DNA from: Cellvibrio sp. UBA7661
GTDB taxonomy: Bacteria; Pseudomonadota; Gammaproteobacteria; Pseudomonadales; Cellvibrionaceae
Reading direction: 5' to 3'
Length of the DNA: 64,000 bases
Assembly: GCA_002483365.1 (NCBI GenBank)
Contig: DLHT01000017.1
Location: forward strand, 97,270-161,269
Within the stretch, counting starts at the first letter, position 1. Each line of letters starts with the position of its first letter. Below, in pieces: positions 8,395-17,632 of the stretch. Under the pieces are notes generated by a model that worked only from the letters and a program-made list of their open reading frames with translations, ran no database searches and had not been told where the DNA came from. A program made the position numbers and the translations under genes.

Positions 8395-10884
8395 ATGAGC
8401 GTAAAAAGTGTTGAGCAACTCTTAAATCCTCAATCCATTGCTGTGATTGGTGCGTCGAATCAGCCTAATCGCCCCGGTAATGCGGTGATGCGTAATTTAT
8501 TGCAAGGGCAATTTGATGGCCCCATTATGCCTGTTACACCGCACTATAAATCGGTGAATGGTGTATTAGCTTATCGCTCAATTGATGAATTACCTATAGT
8601 TCCTGATCTTGCGATCATTTGTACACGCGCCACACGTGTACCTGCCATTATTTCGCAACTGGGACGCAAAGGTACGCGTAATGCGATTGTCATTGCTGCA
8701 GGCTTGGATAATTTATTTACCGCGCAAGGCACCAATTTACAAGAGCAAATGCTTGCCATTGCCAAAGAGTGGGGTGTGCGAATTTTGGGGCCTGATTCGC
8801 TTGGTATTATTATTCCTGCGTTAGGGTTGAATGCGAGTTATGCGCATATCAATGCTTTACCAGGAAAAATTGCAGTGGTATCACAATCGTCTGCGGTTTG
8901 CGTTACTTTATTGGATTGGGCGCGTCGTCGTCGTATTGGTTTTTCGCAATTCATTTCACTCGGCGAAGGAATTGATATCGACTTCGATGAAATTCTTGAT
9001 TACCTCGGACGCGATTCGCAGACATCGGCGATCTTGTTGTACATAGACGCAATTCACAATGGACGTGCGTTTATGTCTGCCGCTCGTGCAGCTTCTTTTA
9101 ATAAACCTATTTTGGTTATCAAAGCGGGAATTTATGCAGAGAGTAGTGCGCTTACATCGCGATTACCTCCTGAGAAAATAGGTAATGATGCAGTATACGA
9201 TGCGGCATTTCGGCGTGCAGGTATGTTGCGTGTAGGTGATTTACGTGAGCTTCTGGCAGCGGTAGAAACACTGGCTAATGGTAAGCCTATTTACAGCGAG
9301 CAATTGGTGATTATTGCTAACGGCAATGGTCCTTGTGCAATGGCAGTTGATGCACTTTTGCAGCGTGGAGGGCGTTTGGCAACGCTTGATGAAAGTGTCG
9401 TTGCGCAGCTGCAACCTTTAATTCATGGTGGTGGTCGAGCTACCAACCCAATCAATTTGTTGGGTGATGCATCACCGGAAACCTATCAAAAAGTGATTCA
9501 GGTATTGTTGCAGAGCAACAGCATTGAAAATATTTTGATCATGCAGGCCCCTTCAGCGTTAACTCCTGGTGAAATTTATGCAGATGCAATAATTAATACC
9601 TATAAAAATTATAATGGACGAAAACCCAATATTTTTGCTAATTGGATGGGAGAGGATGCTGCACAAAATGCACGTTTGCGTTTTGCTGATGCCAATATTG
9701 CTTCTTTCCGTACTCCAGAGGGAGCGGTAGGGGCTTTTATGCACATGGTGCAATATCGGCGCAACCAAAAACTCTTGTCTGAAACTCCTGAATCAATTAG
9801 CGATAAAGTTCCTTATCAGCCGCATACTGCACAAACTATTATTGCGAAAGCATTGGACGAAAATCGCAATCAACTCACTTCCATTGAGGCTTTGGCGTTA
9901 TTAAAGGATTACGGCATTAAAACGCAAAATGAATCGATCGATATGCCTGGCTCGCAGCGTAAAGGCGCTTATCCTTTACGTGTGCAAGTACAAATAGATC
10001 CGGTGTTTGGCCCTGTGATTTTATTGGGTGAAGCGGCCAGCCATTGGAGTATACGCCGCAATGCAGTAGTTGCTTTACCTCCGTTAAATATGGCATTGGC
10101 TCGCTACATGGTAATACAGGCGCTTGCTGAAGGAAAAATTCGCGAGCGTGAATTATATGTGCCATTGGATATGCCCTCATTGTGTTTGTTCTTGACGCAA
10201 ATTAGCCAGATTGTGATTGATCATCAGGCCGTTCATAATTTGCTGATTAATCCTGTGCTTGCGGCTGGTGAAGATATTCACGTATTGGATGTGAGTATTG
10301 ATATTTCTGCTGAAAAAAATAGTTGCCCACTGGCGATTCGCCCGTATCCGAAAGAGTTGGAAGAGACGTTCGTATTGCGCGATCAACGCAAGATATTACT
10401 GCGGCCTATTCGCCCGGAAGATGAATTAAATTTGCAGGTGTTTGATAATTCGCAAAGTAAAGAAGATCGGTACAAACGTTATTTCGCCGAGCTACCCCAG
10501 TTTTCTCACGAACAAATGGCGCGTTTGGCGCAAATAGATTACGCGCGCGAAATGGCATTTATTGCAGTCGCCAATGATGACCAACAGGAAAAAATATTGG
10601 GCGTGGTGCGTGTGCAGATTGATCCTGATAATACCCAGGCTGAATTTGCCATGGCGGTGCGCAGTGAATTAAAGGGTATAGGGCTGGGTGGGCGCTTGTT
10701 GCAGAAAATGATTGATTATTGCCGTGCGCAAGGAACACCCACATTAATAGGCTGCACAATGCTGGAAAATTCCGGCATGGCTAATCTCGCCAGAAAATTG
10801 GGTTTTTCTGTAAGATTTAATCGGGAAGATGGCTTGATTGATATGTCCCTTAATTTACATGAAACCGACAACACCCATCCGTGA
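8395..10884 (+). CDS. Pat/PatZ-type GNAT acetyltransferase fused to a degenerate acyl-CoA synthetase (ADP-forming)-like module
   Basis: 829 residues, shorter than the usual ~880-900. The N-terminal CoA-binding domain (LNPQSIAVIGASNQPNRPGN) and succinyl-CoA-synthetase-like domain (VVSQSSAVCVTLLDWARRR, FISLGEGIDIDF) are followed by a reduced ATP-grasp part (about 480-650). The C-terminal GNAT domain (about 670-825) has the acetyl-CoA loop LKGIGLGGRLL. Pat/PatZ enzymes acetylate lysines, for example of acetyl-CoA synthetase, and the synthetase part acts as a sensor. Here the SHTG phospho-histidine region reads ALTSRLPPEKIGND, with no His. About 70 residues containing the ATP-binding Lys and HKSDVGGV motif appear missing near residue 515. 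It faces a deacetylase gene 11 bp away. Confidence 0.85.
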   Translation: MSVKSVEQLLNPQSIAVIGASNQPNRPGNAVMRNLLQGQFDGPIMPVTPHYKSVNGVLAYRSIDELPIVPDLAIICTRATRVPAIISQLGRKGTRNAIVIAAGLDNLFTAQGTNLQEQMLAIAKEWGVRILGPDSLGIIIPALGLNASYAHINALPGKIAVVSQSSAVCVTLLDWARRRRIGFSQFISLGEGIDIDFDEILDYLGRDSQTSAILLYIDAIHNGRAFMSAARAASFNKPILVIKAGIYAESSALTSRLPPEKIGNDAVYDAAFRRAGMLRVGDLRELLAAVETLANGKPIYSEQLVIIANGNGPCAMAVDALLQRGGRLATLDESVVAQLQPLIHGGGRATNPINLLGDASPETYQKVIQVLLQSNSIENILIMQAPSALTPGEIYADAIINTYKNYNGRKPNIFANWMGEDAAQNARLRFADANIASFRTPEGAVGAFMHMVQYRRNQKLLSETPESISDKVPYQPHTAQTIIAKALDENRNQLTSIEALALLKDYGIKTQNESIDMPGSQRKGAYPLRVQVQIDPVFGPVILLGEAASHWSIRRNAVVALPPLNMALARYMVIQALAEGKIRERELYVPLDMPSLCLFLTQISQIVIDHQAVHNLLINPVLAAGEDIHVLDVSIDISAEKNSCPLAIRPYPKELEETFVLRDQRKILLRPIRPEDELNLQVFDNSQSKEDRYKRYFAELPQFSHEQMARLAQIDYAREMAFIAVANDDQQEKILGVVRVQIDPDNTQAEFAMAVRSELKGIGLGGRLLQKMIDYCRAQGTPTLIGCTMLENSGMANLARKLGFSVRFNREDGLIDMSLNLHETDNTHP

Positions 10885-10895
10885 AAATGTTTTTT

Positions 10896-11840
10896 TTATA
10901 GTTTTGCCAGCGCTTTGATATGGGCAAGAGCACAGCGGCCCAAGCCTAACAGATCGTAACCGCCTTCCAATGTGGAGATAATCCCTTTGCATTGTTCGTG
11001 TTGCGGATTGGTTTTGCTTTTATCCATTAATTGACGAAGCTGCTGCGTAATCCAAAAATAATCTTGTTCGAATAAACTGATAGATGACATATCGTCATCG
11101 ATGTAAGCATCAAAACCTGCAGAAATAAAAATCATTTGCGGCTTGAAGTTTTCCAGCGCGGGAAACCATTGTGCGCTGATTGCATCGCGAAACTCCTGGC
11201 TGCGACAGGTCGCGGGTAATGGAGTATTGATGATGTTTTTTGGCACATCATCAATGTTAGTGTGAGGGTAAAAGGGATATTGGAAGCTGGAGCAGAATAA
11301 CACCCGAGGCTCATTTAAAAAAATATCCTGTGTTCCATTGCCATGGTGCACATCAAAATCCACTATCGCCACTCGTTCCAGTCCATATTCATGAATAGCG
11401 TGTGCAGCAGCAACGGCAACATTATTGAAAATGCAAAAACCCATCGCCCGGTTATGTTCTGCATGATGGCCAGGTGGACGAACATTGCAAAAAACTGCAT
11501 CTGTTTCGCCGCGCATGACCATATCTACACCCATGACTGCAGCGCCTGCTGCATATCGCGCGGCTATTAATGTTTTGGGTGAAAGATAGACATCATCTGC
11601 ATAAAAAATTGCACCGGTTTTTGGCGTTGCCGCAGTAATTTGCTGGATGTATTCGGCAGTGTGAACACGTTGTAATTGTGCGTCGGTAACTTCAATGGCA
11701 TCACGTTGGTACAGTAATGCATCGATACCACTGGCTAATAATTGATTTGCAATAGCATCAATACGCGCAGGACATTCCGGATGCCCATCGGGCATGTGAT
11801 GGTCATGACAAGCGGGGTGACTGATTAAGGTGGCAAGCAT
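10896..11840 (-). CDS. Histone deacetylase-family protein (class II-type, HdaH/AcuC-like)
   Basis: 314 residues with the full zinc-deacetylase pattern: HPECPARI near the N-terminus, NVRPPGHHAE (catalytic His pair), VDFDVHHGNGTQDIF (Zn-binding Asp and His), SAGFDAYIDD (Zn-binding Asp) and LEGGYDLLGLG (catalytic Tyr). Bacterial members deacetylate acetyl-lysine in proteins, or acetylpolyamines. It is convergent with the Pat-type acetyltransferase and only 11 bp from it, an arrangement that suggests a paired acetylation/deacetylation function. The substrate cannot be read from sequence. Confidence 0.9.
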   Translation of the reverse strand: MLATLISHPACHDHHMPDGHPECPARIDAIANQLLASGIDALLYQRDAIEVTDAQLQRVHTAEYIQQITAATPKTGAIFYADDVYLSPKTLIAARYAAGAAVMGVDMVMRGETDAVFCNVRPPGHHAEHNRAMGFCIFNNVAVAAAHAIHEYGLERVAIVDFDVHHGNGTQDIFLNEPRVLFCSSFQYPFYPHTNIDDVPKNIINTPLPATCRSQEFRDAISAQWFPALENFKPQMIFISAGFDAYIDDDMSSISLFEQDYFWITQQLRQLMDKSKTNPQHEQCKGIISTLEGGYDLLGLGRCALAHIKALAKL

Positions 11841-11920
11841 GCGTTAATTATCCTTTGCTGTGAGGGCCACTATAAACGGTTTGGTGATGTTGTGTGAATT
11901 GACCTATTAGTGCGCCCAAT

Positions 11921-11948
11921 AAAAACCCGCATCACTGCGGGTTTTTTT
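11921..11948 (-). terminator. Rho-independent terminator after purD
   Basis: AAAAACCCGC (11921-11930), loop ATCACT, GCGGGTTTTTTT (11937-11948). It lies just beyond the purD stop in the minus direction. T-tracts on both strands make it potentially bidirectional. Confidence 0.85.
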
Positions 11949-11969
11949 ACTACAACCGAAAACGTGGGA

Positions 11970-13256
11970 TCAGTTTTTCTCACGGGCGATGGCACGGTAT
12001 GCAATATCTTTACGATAGAACATGCCTTTCCAGCTAATCTGCTGCGCTAATTGATAAGCGCGTTGCTGTGCTTCCTGCACGCTATTGCCCAGTGCCGTTG
12101 CACAGAGTACGCGGCCGCCGTTAGTCACTGTGTTGCCATCTTTTTCAGCGGTGCCGGCGTGGAATACTTTTTCGCCCGCCACTTCCTGAGTTGGCAAGCC
12201 GGAAATAATATCGCCTTTGTCATAAGCCTCGGGGTAGCCGCCAGCGGCCAGTACTACACCAACCGATGCGCGTGGATCCCAATTAGCCGTAGTGTTATGC
12301 AAATCGCCCTTGAGTGCTGCTAAACACAGCTCTACCAAGTCCGATTGCAAACGCAGCATTATGGGTTGGGTTTCCGGGTCACCAAAACGGCAGTTGTACT
12401 CAATCACTTTGGGTGTGCCCGAGGCGTCAATCATCAAACCCGCGTACAAAAAGCCAACGTAGGTGTTGCCTTCGGCAGCCATGCCATTCACGGTGGGGTA
12501 AATGATTTCTTTCATCACTCGGTCATGAACCGCTTGCGTGACAACAGGGGCGGGCGAATAAGCACCCATTCCGCCGGTATTGGGGCCGGTATCGCCATCG
12601 CCAACACGTTTGTGATCCTGGCTGGTTGCCATGGGCAATACATTTTTGCCATCGACCATCACGATAAAGCTGGCTTCTTCACCCGCTAAAAATTCTTCAA
12701 TCACCACGCGGCAACCGGCATCACCAAAGGCATTGCCTGATAGCATATCGCGCACGGCGTCTTCGGCTTGTTGCAGGGTTTCGGCAACGATTACCCCTTT
12801 GCCCGCCGCGAGGCCGTCAGCTTTAATCACAATCGGAGCGCCTTTTTCACGCAGGTAGGCGAGGGCAGGTTCTACTTCGACAAAATTTTGGTAATCGGCG
12901 GTAGGAATTTTGTGACGGGCAAGAAAGTCTTTGGTGAACGCTTTTGAGCCTTCTAATTGTGCCGCGCCTTTGCTTGGGCCAAAACACAATAAATTGCGCT
13001 CCTGGAAATAATCCACCACACCGGCAACCAGTGGCACTTCGGGGCCAACAATGGTTAAGCCGACATTGTTTTGTTCAGCAAAATTAGCGAGTGCTTCAAA
13101 ATTCAAAACGTCGATGGCGACATTTTGCAATTTTGCTTCCAGCGCTGTGCCGGCATTGCCTGGAGCAACAAATACTGTTTCGACTTGCGCGTTTTGTGCA
13201 GCTTTCCAGGCGAGCGCATGTTCGCGGCCGCCGCTGCCAATAATTAATACGTTCAT
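11970..13256 (-). CDS. purD: Phosphoribosylamine-glycine ligase (GAR synthetase)
   Basis: 428 residues, the standard length. Starts MNVLIIGSGGREHALAWKAA (the N-terminal GGREH motif) and contains the ATP-grasp segment IVIKADGLAAGKGVIVA. Later motifs are FGDAGCRVVIEEFLAGEEASFI, HKRVGDGDTGPNTGGMGAYSP and YNCRFGDPETQ. It ligates glycine to 5-phosphoribosylamine with ATP, step 2 of de novo purine synthesis, in the cytosol. It follows purH in the same direction, separated by 146 bp carrying an inverted repeat doublet. Confidence 0.97.
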   Translation of the reverse strand: MNVLIIGSGGREHALAWKAAQNAQVETVFVAPGNAGTALEAKLQNVAIDVLNFEALANFAEQNNVGLTIVGPEVPLVAGVVDYFQERNLLCFGPSKGAAQLEGSKAFTKDFLARHKIPTADYQNFVEVEPALAYLREKGAPIVIKADGLAAGKGVIVAETLQQAEDAVRDMLSGNAFGDAGCRVVIEEFLAGEEASFIVMVDGKNVLPMATSQDHKRVGDGDTGPNTGGMGAYSPAPVVTQAVHDRVMKEIIYPTVNGMAAEGNTYVGFLYAGLMIDASGTPKVIEYNCRFGDPETQPIMLRLQSDLVELCLAALKGDLHNTTANWDPRASVGVVLAAGGYPEAYDKGDIISGLPTQEVAGEKVFHAGTAEKDGNTVTNGGRVLCATALGNSVQEAQQRAYQLAQQISWKGMFYRKDIAYRAIAREKN

Positions 13257-13283
13257 AAAATTAATATCTTTTTAAGTTGTTCA

Positions 13284-13368
13284 TGTAGGTTGGGGTGAGG
13301 AGTGAACTCCAACATGACCCTGTAGCTGTAACCAATGTTGGGGTTCGCAAGCTCACCGCCAACCTACA
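13284..13368. repeat. REP/MITE-like inverted doublet between purH and purD
   Basis: Two units of about 32-34 bp in opposite orientation. The first reads TGTAGGTTGG-GGTGAG...CTCCAACAT; the second, reverse-complemented, reads TGTAGGTTGG-CGGTGAG...CCCCAACAT. The outer arms TGTAGGTTGG (13284-13293) and CCAACCTACA (13359-13368) are perfect inverted repeats, and each unit can also fold on itself. The GTAGGTTGGGGTGAG family of extragenic palindromes is seen in many bacterial genomes (from memory). No other copy was noticed in the window. Confidence 0.7.
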
Positions 13369-13402
13369 AAAGCAATATCGCAATTGATTAATAATCTGGT
13401 TA

Positions 13403-14980
13403 TTAATGACGGAAGTGACGCATACCGGTAAATACCATTGCCATGCTGTGTTCGTCAGCGGCGGCGATCACTTCTTCATCGCGCATTGAACCGCCGGGTT
13501 GAATCACGGCAGCTATACCGACTTTGGCGGCGTTATCTATACCATCACGGAAGGGGAAGAAGGCATCGGATGCCATAACCGAACCAGCCACTTGCAGGCC
13601 AGCGTGCTCAGCTTTAATCGCAGCGATACGGGCAGAGTTAACACGGCTCATTTGGCCTGCGCCTACACCAATGGTGCGATTGTCTTTTGCATAAATAATC
13701 GCGTTGGATTTAACAAACTTGGCCACTTTCCAGGCGAATAATAAATCGCGAATTTCTGCTTCAGTGGGAGCGCGTTTGGTGACGATTTTAAGATCGTCAG
13801 CGGCGATAACGCCCATGTCACGATCTTGCACTAGCAGGCCACCGTTGACACGTTTGTAATCCAAGCCGCCGATGCGCTCGTTGCCCCAGTCACCACAGGC
13901 CAATACGCGCACGTTTTGTTTTGCTTTGGTAATTTCCAGCGCTTCTGCTGAAATGCTGGGTGCAATAATCACTTCAACAAATTGACGGGACACAATCGCT
14001 TCGGCAGTTTTTGCATCCAACTCGCGGTTAAAAGCAATAATGCCACCAAAAGCGGATTCAGTATCGGTCGCGTAAGCCAGCTCGTAAGCTTCCAGAATAT
14101 TGGCGGCAACACCTACACCACAGGGGTTGGCGTGTTTAACAATTACGCATGCAGGTTCATCAAAAGATTTAACGGTTTCCAGTGCCGCATCGGTATCTGC
14201 CACGTTGTTAAATGACAGCTCTTTACCTTGCAATTGTTTTGCAGTGGCAACGCTGGCTTCCTGCGCATTTTTTTCAACGTAGAAAGCGGCTTTTTGATGC
14301 GGGTTTTCACCGTAGCGCATTTCTTGCGCTTTAATGAACTGAGTATTAAAGGTGCGTGGGAAATCAGCACTGCCACCTTCAACCATACGGCCAAAATAAT
14401 TCGCGATGGCGCCATCGTAAGCAGCAGTGTGTTCGTAGGCTTTAATCGCCAAATCAAAACGGGTTTTTAACGAGGTGCAGCCGTTGTTGGCTTGCATCTC
14501 AGCGAGAATCGTTGCGTAGTCAGCCGCGTTAACCACGATGTTGACGTGTGCGTGGTTTTTCGCTGCGGCGCGCACCATAGTCGGGCCGCCGATATCAATA
14601 TTTTCTACCGCATCTTCCAGCGAACAATCTTTATTCGCGACGGTTTTTTCGAAGGGGTAGAGGTTGACCACTACCATGTCGATAGCATTAATACCGTGTT
14701 CGCGCATGATCGCTTCATCTGTACCGCGACGCCCCAAAATGCCACCGTGAACTTTCGGGTGCAGGGTTTTAACGCGGCCATCCATCATTTCGGGAAAACC
14801 GGTGTAGTCAGAGACTTCAATAGCAGGGATCTTGTTGTCGGTCAGCAATTTAAAGGTGCCGCCGGTGGATAAAATTTCCACGCCTTGGGCGTGCAGCGCT
14901 TGGGCGAATTCAACAATGCCGGTTTTATCCGAGACACTGATAAGGGCGCGTTTTACGGCAACAAGATCAGAAGTAGACAT
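13403..14980 (-). CDS. purH: Bifunctional AICAR transformylase/IMP cyclohydrolase
   Basis: 525 residues from the ATG at 14980 with AGGAA 6 bp upstream; the frame extends two codons to a TTG, which is less likely. The N-terminal MGS-like IMP cyclohydrolase domain (about 1-195) shows [15 protein letters not shown] and STGGTFKLL. The C-terminal transformylase carries [13 protein letters not shown], the catalytic Lys-His in [11 protein letters not shown], and [13 protein letters not shown]. It performs the last two steps of purine synthesis, AICAR to FAICAR to IMP. It follows fis after a terminator and precedes purD. Confidence 0.97.
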   Translation of the reverse strand: MSTSDLVAVKRALISVSDKTGIVEFAQALHAQGVEILSTGGTFKLLTDNKIPAIEVSDYTGFPEMMDGRVKTLHPKVHGGILGRRGTDEAIMREHGINAIDMVVVNLYPFEKTVANKDCSLEDAVENIDIGGPTMVRAAAKNHAHVNIVVNAADYATILAEMQANNGCTSLKTRFDLAIKAYEHTAAYDGAIANYFGRMVEGGSADFPRTFNTQFIKAQEMRYGENPHQKAAFYVEKNAQEASVATAKQLQGKELSFNNVADTDAALETVKSFDEPACVIVKHANPCGVGVAANILEAYELAYATDTESAFGGIIAFNRELDAKTAEAIVSRQFVEVIIAPSISAEALEITKAKQNVRVLACGDWGNERIGGLDYKRVNGGLLVQDRDMGVIAADDLKIVTKRAPTEAEIRDLLFAWKVAKFVKSNAIIYAKDNRTIGVGAGQMSRVNSARIAAIKAEHAGLQVAGSVMASDAFFPFRDGIDNAAKVGIAAVIQPGGSMRDEEVIAAADEHSMAMVFTGMRHFRH

Positions 14981-14990
14981 ACACAATTCC

Positions 14991-15020
14991 TGTAGATGTG
15001 AAAGTTGTAGATGTGAAAGT
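14991..15020. repeat. Perfect 15-bp tandem duplication in the purH leader
   Basis: TGTAGATGTGAAAGT occurs twice head to tail (14991-15005 and 15006-15020), just upstream of purH. It probably arose by replication slippage; it could affect leader length or a regulator site. Confidence 0.85.
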
Positions 15021-15066
15021 TAAAGCGGAAAACGGGTGTACAAAAAAATAAGAATTGCTAAAAAGC

Positions 15067-15100
15067 AAAAGGGGTGGAAACGAATTACCACCCCCTTTTT
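15067..15100 (-). terminator. Rho-independent terminator after fis
   Basis: AAAAGGGGTGG (15067-15077), a 10-nt loop, and CCACCCCCTTTTT (15088-15100) form a strong stem. On the minus strand it is followed by T-rich sequence, placed right after the fis stop codon, ending the dusB-fis operon before purH. Confidence 0.8.
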
Positions 15101-15125
15101 TATGTGCCATGCGGCGCTGGAGAAA

Positions 15126-15419
15126 TTACAGCAGGCCGTATTGCTTCAATTTTTTACGCAGAGTGCCACGGTTCAAACCCAATACTTGCGCAGCGCGTGT
15201 TTGGTTATGACGGGTGTACTTCAATACGATTTCAAGCATCGGGGCTTCTACTTCAGCGAGAACCATTTCATACACATTACTAACGTCTTGGCCGTCGAGG
15301 TGTTTGAAGTAGTTTTCTACTGCTTGCTCTACGCAGCCGCGCAGCGATTGAGCCTGGGTTGGTTGTTGTGGAGCAGCTTGTGCTGGAGTTACATCAGCAA
15401 AGAAAGTTGCGGTATTCAT
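15126..15419 (-). CDS. fis: DNA-binding protein Fis
   Basis: 97 residues, matching the ~98 of Fis. The C-terminal helix-turn-helix [20 protein letters not shown] is the near-invariant Fis motif. A central dimerisation segment ([18 protein letters not shown]) and an N-terminal arm rich in Gln/Ala precede it. Fis bends DNA, organises the nucleoid and activates rRNA operons during rapid growth. Its ATG overlaps the dusB stop by 4 bp (ATGA), so translation is probably coupled, as in the classical dusB-fis operon. Confidence 0.96.
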   Translation of the reverse strand: MNTATFFADVTPAQAAPQQPTQAQSLRGCVEQAVENYFKHLDGQDVSNVYEMVLAEVEAPMLEIVLKYTRHNQTRAAQVLGLNRGTLRKKLKQYGLL

Positions 15420-16405
15420 GCGGCTTTTTCCTCTTTCGTAAGCAGCTGTTCAAAGAAATTTTGAATGCTGGTTTGTTGTTCTTCTGCATTATCTATAGCG
15501 TTAAAGGTTTTGCGAAATACTTCGCTGCCTGGGACTGTCTGCAAATACCAACTCGCATGTTTGCGTGCGATACGCGGCCCCATAAACTCACCATAAAAAC
15601 GGTATAGCTCACACAGATGGGTACATAAAATATCCCTGATTTCTGTCAGGGATGGTTCGGGTAATTGCTCACCGGTACGCAGGTAATGCGCAATTTCCCG
15701 GAAGATCCAGGGACGGCCTTGCGCGGCGCGCCCAATCATCACTGCTGCTGCACCTGTGTGATCCAACACAGTTTTGGCTTTTTGCGGTGAATCTATATCG
15801 CCATTGGCAAATACCGGAATTTTCACAGCATTCACTACACTGGCGATGGTGTCGTACTCGGCCTCACCCAGAAAAGCGTCAGCGCGGGTGCGACCGTGAA
15901 GTGCAAGTGCTTGTATGCCTGCATCTTCAGCGATGCGTGCAATACGCACAGCATTGCGTTCTTCATGGCTCCAGCCAGTGCGAAATTTCAAGGTGACAGG
16001 AATCTCCACCGATTTCACTACTGCCTGCAAAATCTCTGTTACCAGTTGTTCGTCTTTTAACAGTGCCGAACCTGCGGCTTTTTTGCATACTTTTTTAGCG
16101 GGGCAACCCATATTGATATCGATAATCTGGGCACCATTAGCGGCGTTGAGGCGCGCGGCTTCAGCCATCATCTCCGGGTCGCCACCGGCAATTTGCACTG
16201 CAATCGGCTCGATTTCACCCGTGTGGTCCATCCGTAAGCTGCTTTTGCGGCTACTCCACAGGGTGGAGTCAGCTGTTAGCATTTCCGATATCACCAACCC
16301 TGCACCTAAAGATCGACACAATTGCCGAAATGGTCGATCAGTAACGCCTGCCATGGGCGCGAGAATAACCTGACTGTCGATGCAATAGGAGCCAATAGTA
16401 AACAC
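15416..16405 (-). CDS. dusB: tRNA-dihydrouridine synthase B
   Basis: 329 residues. FMN TIM-barrel motifs include [33 protein letters not shown] with the catalytic Cys, [28 protein letters not shown] and [15 protein letters not shown]. The enzyme reduces uridine in the D-loop of tRNA (position 17 in E. coli) using NADPH. It is the first gene of the dusB-fis operon; upstream sequence at 16406-16618 is AT-rich and must contain the operon promoter. Confidence 0.96.
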   Translation of the reverse strand: MFTIGSYCIDSQVILAPMAGVTDRPFRQLCRSLGAGLVISEMLTADSTLWSSRKSSLRMDHTGEIEPIAVQIAGGDPEMMAEAARLNAANGAQIIDINMGCPAKKVCKKAAGSALLKDEQLVTEILQAVVKSVEIPVTLKFRTGWSHEERNAVRIARIAEDAGIQALALHGRTRADAFLGEAEYDTIASVVNAVKIPVFANGDIDSPQKAKTVLDHTGAAAVMIGRAAQGRPWIFREIAHYLRTGEQLPEPSLTEIRDILCTHLCELYRFYGEFMGPRIARKHASWYLQTVPGSEVFRKTFNAIDNAEEQQTSIQNFFEQLLTKEEKAA

Positions 16406-16618
16406 GTGATTGGGTGTCGTGGTTGTGGCAATGACCGGCTAAAAAAGTGCACAAAATTTGTGCTGCAGCCCTGCTTAAAAGGGTCGCCATAATACCCGTT
16501 TGGGCAGGTGTTGGGAATGTAAAAAATACAAAAAATGGTGTTTTTTTGAGCGATAAAAAAGCGTTTTTTAGTCTGTTTGTATTGCAAAAAATAATTATTT
16601 GGGGCAGAGGAGGGGGAT

Positions 16619-17578
16619 TTATTGGTTAACTGGATCGTAAAGGTAGGTTTCGTAGTCACGAGCCAGGTGTTTGATCGATGGATTTTCCATTTTGATGATA
16701 TTGCGCTCTTTCAATTTTGCCTGTTGTAGAGGTTGTATATGGCGCTTGCGCCATAGGTCATCAAAAGAGCTGTCTTTAAAAGCGATATCCAGTCCTTTTT
16801 GGATGCGGTTAAGTGCTGCCTGACTGTTTTTATGGGCAAAGAAAAACTTGGGTAGAGGATAATAGAGTGCCATGTAGGCATCGCTGCTAAGTCCCAGGCT
16901 ACTTTGGTGTTGGGCTTCGAAATAATATTCCAGTGGGCCGCGGCAAAAGAAATCGATCCTGCCGGCTTTGGTCATGCGAAAAAGGTTAACAACACTACTA
17001 CTTTCGACTACCGCAAGGTTGTTGTGGCGCAATACTTTGGCATCACTCCAGCCAATACCGACACCAAAATCATAGTGTTTAAGTTGATGTATACGTGTGA
17101 GGTTTTTGGTTTGTTCTTTTAGCTCGTCGCGCATAAAACAAATCCGGTAACTGAGCGCGCCCCGATCCAGTGGAAAGGGAATGTAGATCAGTTTTTCTTG
17201 TTCAGCTAGCTCATCCTCGTAGCTCATTTGCAGAACCAGATTGGGGTAGTTGTCATGGCTGAGCATAACCAGCGTGCGGGCGCGGTTCATTGGCGGGATA
17301 CCGCGCAGTTCATAAGGGCCATATTCCTTGGTGGTTTTATCCAGTGCCAGTTTCAGTATTTCAACTTCGTGCAATATCCGTTCTTTGCTGTTTAGTTCCG
17401 GGAGCTTATGGGTGATAACCAGAGGAGGTATAGATGTAGCCAGTTCTGGTGGTTGTGTGTTTGCGCAGGTGCCGAGTGGGATCAGGCAAAGGAGGCTCGC
17501 CGCGATGTATCGCTGGCCAAAAGAGGTGTAGCGCTTCAGGAGCGGCGATATGTACCTACTGATAAAAGCGGATTCCAT
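16619..17578 (-). CDS. Orphan periplasmic solute-binding-like protein (paralogue of the gene at 44587)
   Basis: 319 residues. A hydrophobic segment at about 28-42 (AASLLCLIPLGTCAN) follows a basic n-region, consistent with export. The mature part resembles type II (SBP_bac_3-like) binding proteins. It shares with the protein at 44587-45408 a scheme of a G-W-S-D block, an N-L/F-R-M segment, YP.P..FF..K.N, and RI..GL.IA..DSS.D.L. No permease or ATPase gene is adjacent. It sits between DUF3426 and dusB, where many relatives have nothing. Function and ligand are unknown; a sensory or receptor role is possible. Confidence 0.6.
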   Translation of the reverse strand: MESAFISRYISPLLKRYTSFGQRYIAASLLCLIPLGTCANTQPPELATSIPPLVITHKLPELNSKERILHEVEILKLALDKTTKEYGPYELRGIPPMNRARTLVMLSHDNYPNLVLQMSYEDELAEQEKLIYIPFPLDRGALSYRICFMRDELKEQTKNLTRIHQLKHYDFGVGIGWSDAKVLRHNNLAVVESSSVVNLFRMTKAGRIDFFCRGPLEYYFEAQHQSSLGLSSDAYMALYYPLPKFFFAHKNSQAALNRIQKGLDIAFKDSSFDDLWRKRHIQPLQQAKLKERNIIKMENPSIKHLARDYETYLYDPVNQ

Positions 17579-17632
17579 ATTCTGTATCCCACGGGGTTGC
17601 AGCCAGTGTGGCTGCCTTGGAAGTCCTATTCT

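Noticed and set aside
12345..12689. Plus-strand ORFs opposite purD and purH (12051-12858, 13499-14872)
   Set aside because: They lie entirely within conserved coding sequence on the other strand and show no recognisable protein features.
16306..16659. 117-residue minus-strand ORF between dusB and the binding-protein gene
   Set aside because: Overlaps the dusB start in another frame and the dusB promoter; composition is unlike protein and no ribosome site is seen.
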